Source: Alphaproteobacteria bacterium (GTDB lineage Bacteria; Pseudomonadota; Alphaproteobacteria; Rs-D84). Taken from it: a stretch of DNA of 5,497 nt. The DNA is taken from positions 1 through 5,497 of the forward strand of contig JAEDOP010000058.1 of the NCBI GenBank assembly GCA_016301865.1, read 5' to 3'. Under the pieces are notes generated by a model. That model was not told the DNA's origin, searched no databases, and worked only from the letters and a program-made list of their open reading frames with translations. Every line of letters starts with the position of its first letter. Positions within the stretch are counted from its first letter, which is position 1. Positions 4,056-5,497 of the stretch are shown piece by piece. The position numbers and the translations under genes were made by a program.

Positions 4056-5336
4056 ATGCAGACAGTGGCAATGGCAATGAACGCAGATTTGGAAACAATC
4101 AAGGGGGCGATTGCGGCAAAATTTGACACTGCGACATATACATCTTGGATTGCGCCACTGACATTTGATATTGAAAACGACACATTGGTTTTGGGTGCAC
4201 AGAATCAGTTTTCTGCAAACTTTATTAACGGTGTACACTTTGGTGCGTTGTCATCTGTTGCGTCGACATTTGGCCTGGCATTAAAAGTTGTTGTTCACAA
4301 CGCGTCTGTATCGTCTGCGCCGGTTGCAAACGATAACACGACGCAAACATATACACCTGCGGCGACTGTTGCACCTGCGGCAACGGTTGCATTTGATTCT
4401 TTTATCACATGTGATGAAAATTTGTTTGTTGTATCCGCCTGTAAAAAGGTTGCAACCGCATCTGTTCCATTTTCACCTTTGTTTATTTATGGTGCGGCGG
4501 GTTGTGGAAAAACACTGTTGACGGAATGCATTTCGGGTGCGGCGACGGGTCGCGTTGTAAAGATGTCTGGGTCGCAATTTGTATCTGAATTCACACGCAG
4601 CCTGAAAGAACACAATGTTTTTGCATTCAAAGATTTCTGCCGCAAGTGTGATACATTTATCTTGGACGATGTCCAGGCATTATCTGGCAAACGTGCATCG
4701 ACCGACGAATTTATGCAATTGATTGTTGATTTGCGCAACGCGGGCAAGAACGTTGTTCTGACTGCGAACGCGGCGCCAAACAACCTGACGGGGTTTGATC
4801 GTCACGCGCAATCTTTGTTGGCGTCTGGCCTGGTTGCAGATGTTGCATCGCCAAACGCGTATGTAAAATCTGTTATGTTGCGTCGTGCGGGTGTTGCGAC
4901 GGATGTTGCCGATGCATTGTGTGCGCGCATTGCGAATGACGGCCACATGATTGCGGGCGTTGCGAAAAAGATTCGTGCCTATGTTGACTTGATGGGTGCG
5001 TCTGTTGATATGTCGGTTGCGACGCGTTTGTTGGCGGACACATTGCAGACTGTTAAAACACCGGTTGCGATGGTACGTTCAATGTGTGAAAAACTGGGTG
5101 TATCATACGATGCGGTATGTGGTTCGGGCCGTTCCCGTGCATTGGTATTGGCACGCCAGACAATGATGGTTGTATTGAAACAGGCGACCCAGTTATCATT
5201 GTCTGAAATTGGCAACTTTGTTGGTGGTCGCGATCATGCAACTGTATTATATGCAATCAAACAGATTGAAAAGCAATTGGCATCTGACCTGGTATTATCT
5301 GCCCAGATTCAACAGTTGGTATCAGAATGCCGTTAA
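4056..5336 (+). CDS. dnaA: Chromosomal replication initiator DnaA, with divergent ATPase residues
   Basis: DnaA binds origin boxes and, as an ATP-bound oligomer, opens the duplex and loads the helicase. This 426-residue protein shows all four domains. Domain I (about 10-80) contains T-S-W-I-A-P-L and Q-N-Q-F-S-A-N-F-I. A short Ala/Thr/Pro linker spans 84-112. The AAA+ domain has Walker A GAAGCGKT (146-153), Walker B F-I-L-D-D (201-205) and sensor 1 L-T-A-N (235-238). Domain IV carries R-S-R-A-L-V-L-A-R-Q (359-368) and the signature GGRDHATVLYA (390-400). It is shorter than usual (roughly 450-500). Gapless comparison from memory with E. coli places Leu254 at the arginine finger (R285), His250 at R281 and His297 at the sensor-2 Arg (R334). 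Domains I and IV exclude the DnaA-like Hda. No terminator is visible downstream. Confidence 0.93.
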   Translation: MQTVAMAMNADLETIKGAIAAKFDTATYTSWIAPLTFDIENDTLVLGAQNQFSANFINGVHFGALSSVASTFGLALKVVVHNASVSSAPVANDNTTQTYTPAATVAPAATVAFDSFITCDENLFVVSACKKVATASVPFSPLFIYGAAGCGKTLLTECISGAATGRVVKMSGSQFVSEFTRSLKEHNVFAFKDFCRKCDTFILDDVQALSGKRASTDEFMQLIVDLRNAGKNVVLTANAAPNNLTGFDRHAQSLLASGLVADVASPNAYVKSVMLRRAGVATDVADALCARIANDGHMIAGVAKKIRAYVDLMGASVDMSVATRLLADTLQTVKTPVAMVRSMCEKLGVSYDAVCGSGRSRALVLARQTMMVVLKQATQLSLSEIGNFVGGRDHATVLYAIKQIEKQLASDLVLSAQIQQLVSECR

Positions 5337-5355
5337 AAGTAATTATATAAATAAT

Positions 5356-5383
5356 TTGCAATTGAAAAAAACTTTGTTATAAT
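5356..5383 (+). promoter_or_regulatory. Promoter of the tRNA-Val gene
   Basis: TTGCAA (5356-5361), a 16-base spacer, and a perfect TATAAT (5378-5383). The predicted start near 5390 is just ahead of the mature tRNA 5' end at 5398, as expected for an independently transcribed tRNA. Confidence 0.65.
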
Positions 5384-5397
5384 CGACTGGCTTTATC

Positions 5398-5474
5398 GGA
5401 TGTGTAGCTCAGATGGTTAGAGTATCTCCTTGACATGGAGGGGGTCGTTGGTTCGAGTCCAATCACATCCACCA
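5398..5474 (+). tRNA. tRNA-Val (anticodon GAC)
   Basis: This 77-base gene folds as a full cloverleaf. The acceptor stem is GGATGTG (5398-5404) with CACATCC (5464-5470), then discriminator A and encoded CCA (5472-5474). The D-stem is 5407-5410/5420-5423. The anticodon stem is 5425-5429/5437-5441 with loop TTGACAT, giving anticodon GAC at 5432-5434, which reads GUC and GUU valine codons. The five-base variable loop is 5442-5446. The T-stem is 5447-5451/5459-5463 with loop TTCGAGT. The GT and TG closing pairs in the D, anticodon and T stems are allowed wobble pairs. The remaining 23 bases to the window edge show no feature. Confidence 0.96.
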
Positions 5475-5497
5475 AATTTACTTATCGGCTTGGCCGA

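Noticed and set aside
3863..4183. 106-codon reading frame on - upstream of and overlapping dnaA
   Set aside because: It overlaps the dnaA ribosome binding site and domain I in antisense and shows no family-like features.

Overview
This 5.5 kb window is ordinary bacterial core chromosome. Gene order and family identity point to an alphaproteobacterium-like organism, probably uncultured or host-associated. That placement is an inference from the truB-rpsO pair, from rpsT lying near dnaA, and from the moderately AT-rich, compact layout; no taxonomic marker here settles it.

Layout, left to right: the last codons of truB and complete rpsO (S15) on +, ending in a strong terminator; a 350-base gene-free, repeat-rich block; rpsT (S20) on -, converging on rpsO; divergently from rpsT, plsY on +, split by a frameshift; a secreted protein of unknown family on + with its own strong promoter and terminator; dprA on +; a 320-base spacer holding a likely promoter, hairpins and perhaps a decayed reading frame; dnaA on +; and tRNA-Val(GAC) on + with its own promoter.

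The genes are mostly single transcription units serving housekeeping roles: translation (S15, S20, tRNA-Val, TruB), phospholipid synthesis (PlsY), DNA uptake and recombination (DprA) and replication initiation (DnaA). No mobile element with a transposase, CRISPR array or defence cassette is visible.

Three points deserve a second look. (1) DnaA keeps Walker A, Walker B and the DNA-binding signature, but aligns with Leu at the arginine-finger position and His at the sensor-2 arginine. (2) The same roughly 30-base sequence directly follows the terminator T-tracts of both rpsO and rpsT, giving near-perfect inverted repeats around a paired palindromic element whose two arms show a compensatory base-pair change. 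(3) plsY is broken by an apparent one-base insertion, in a gene normally essential where PlsX/PlsY/PlsC is the only acylation route.
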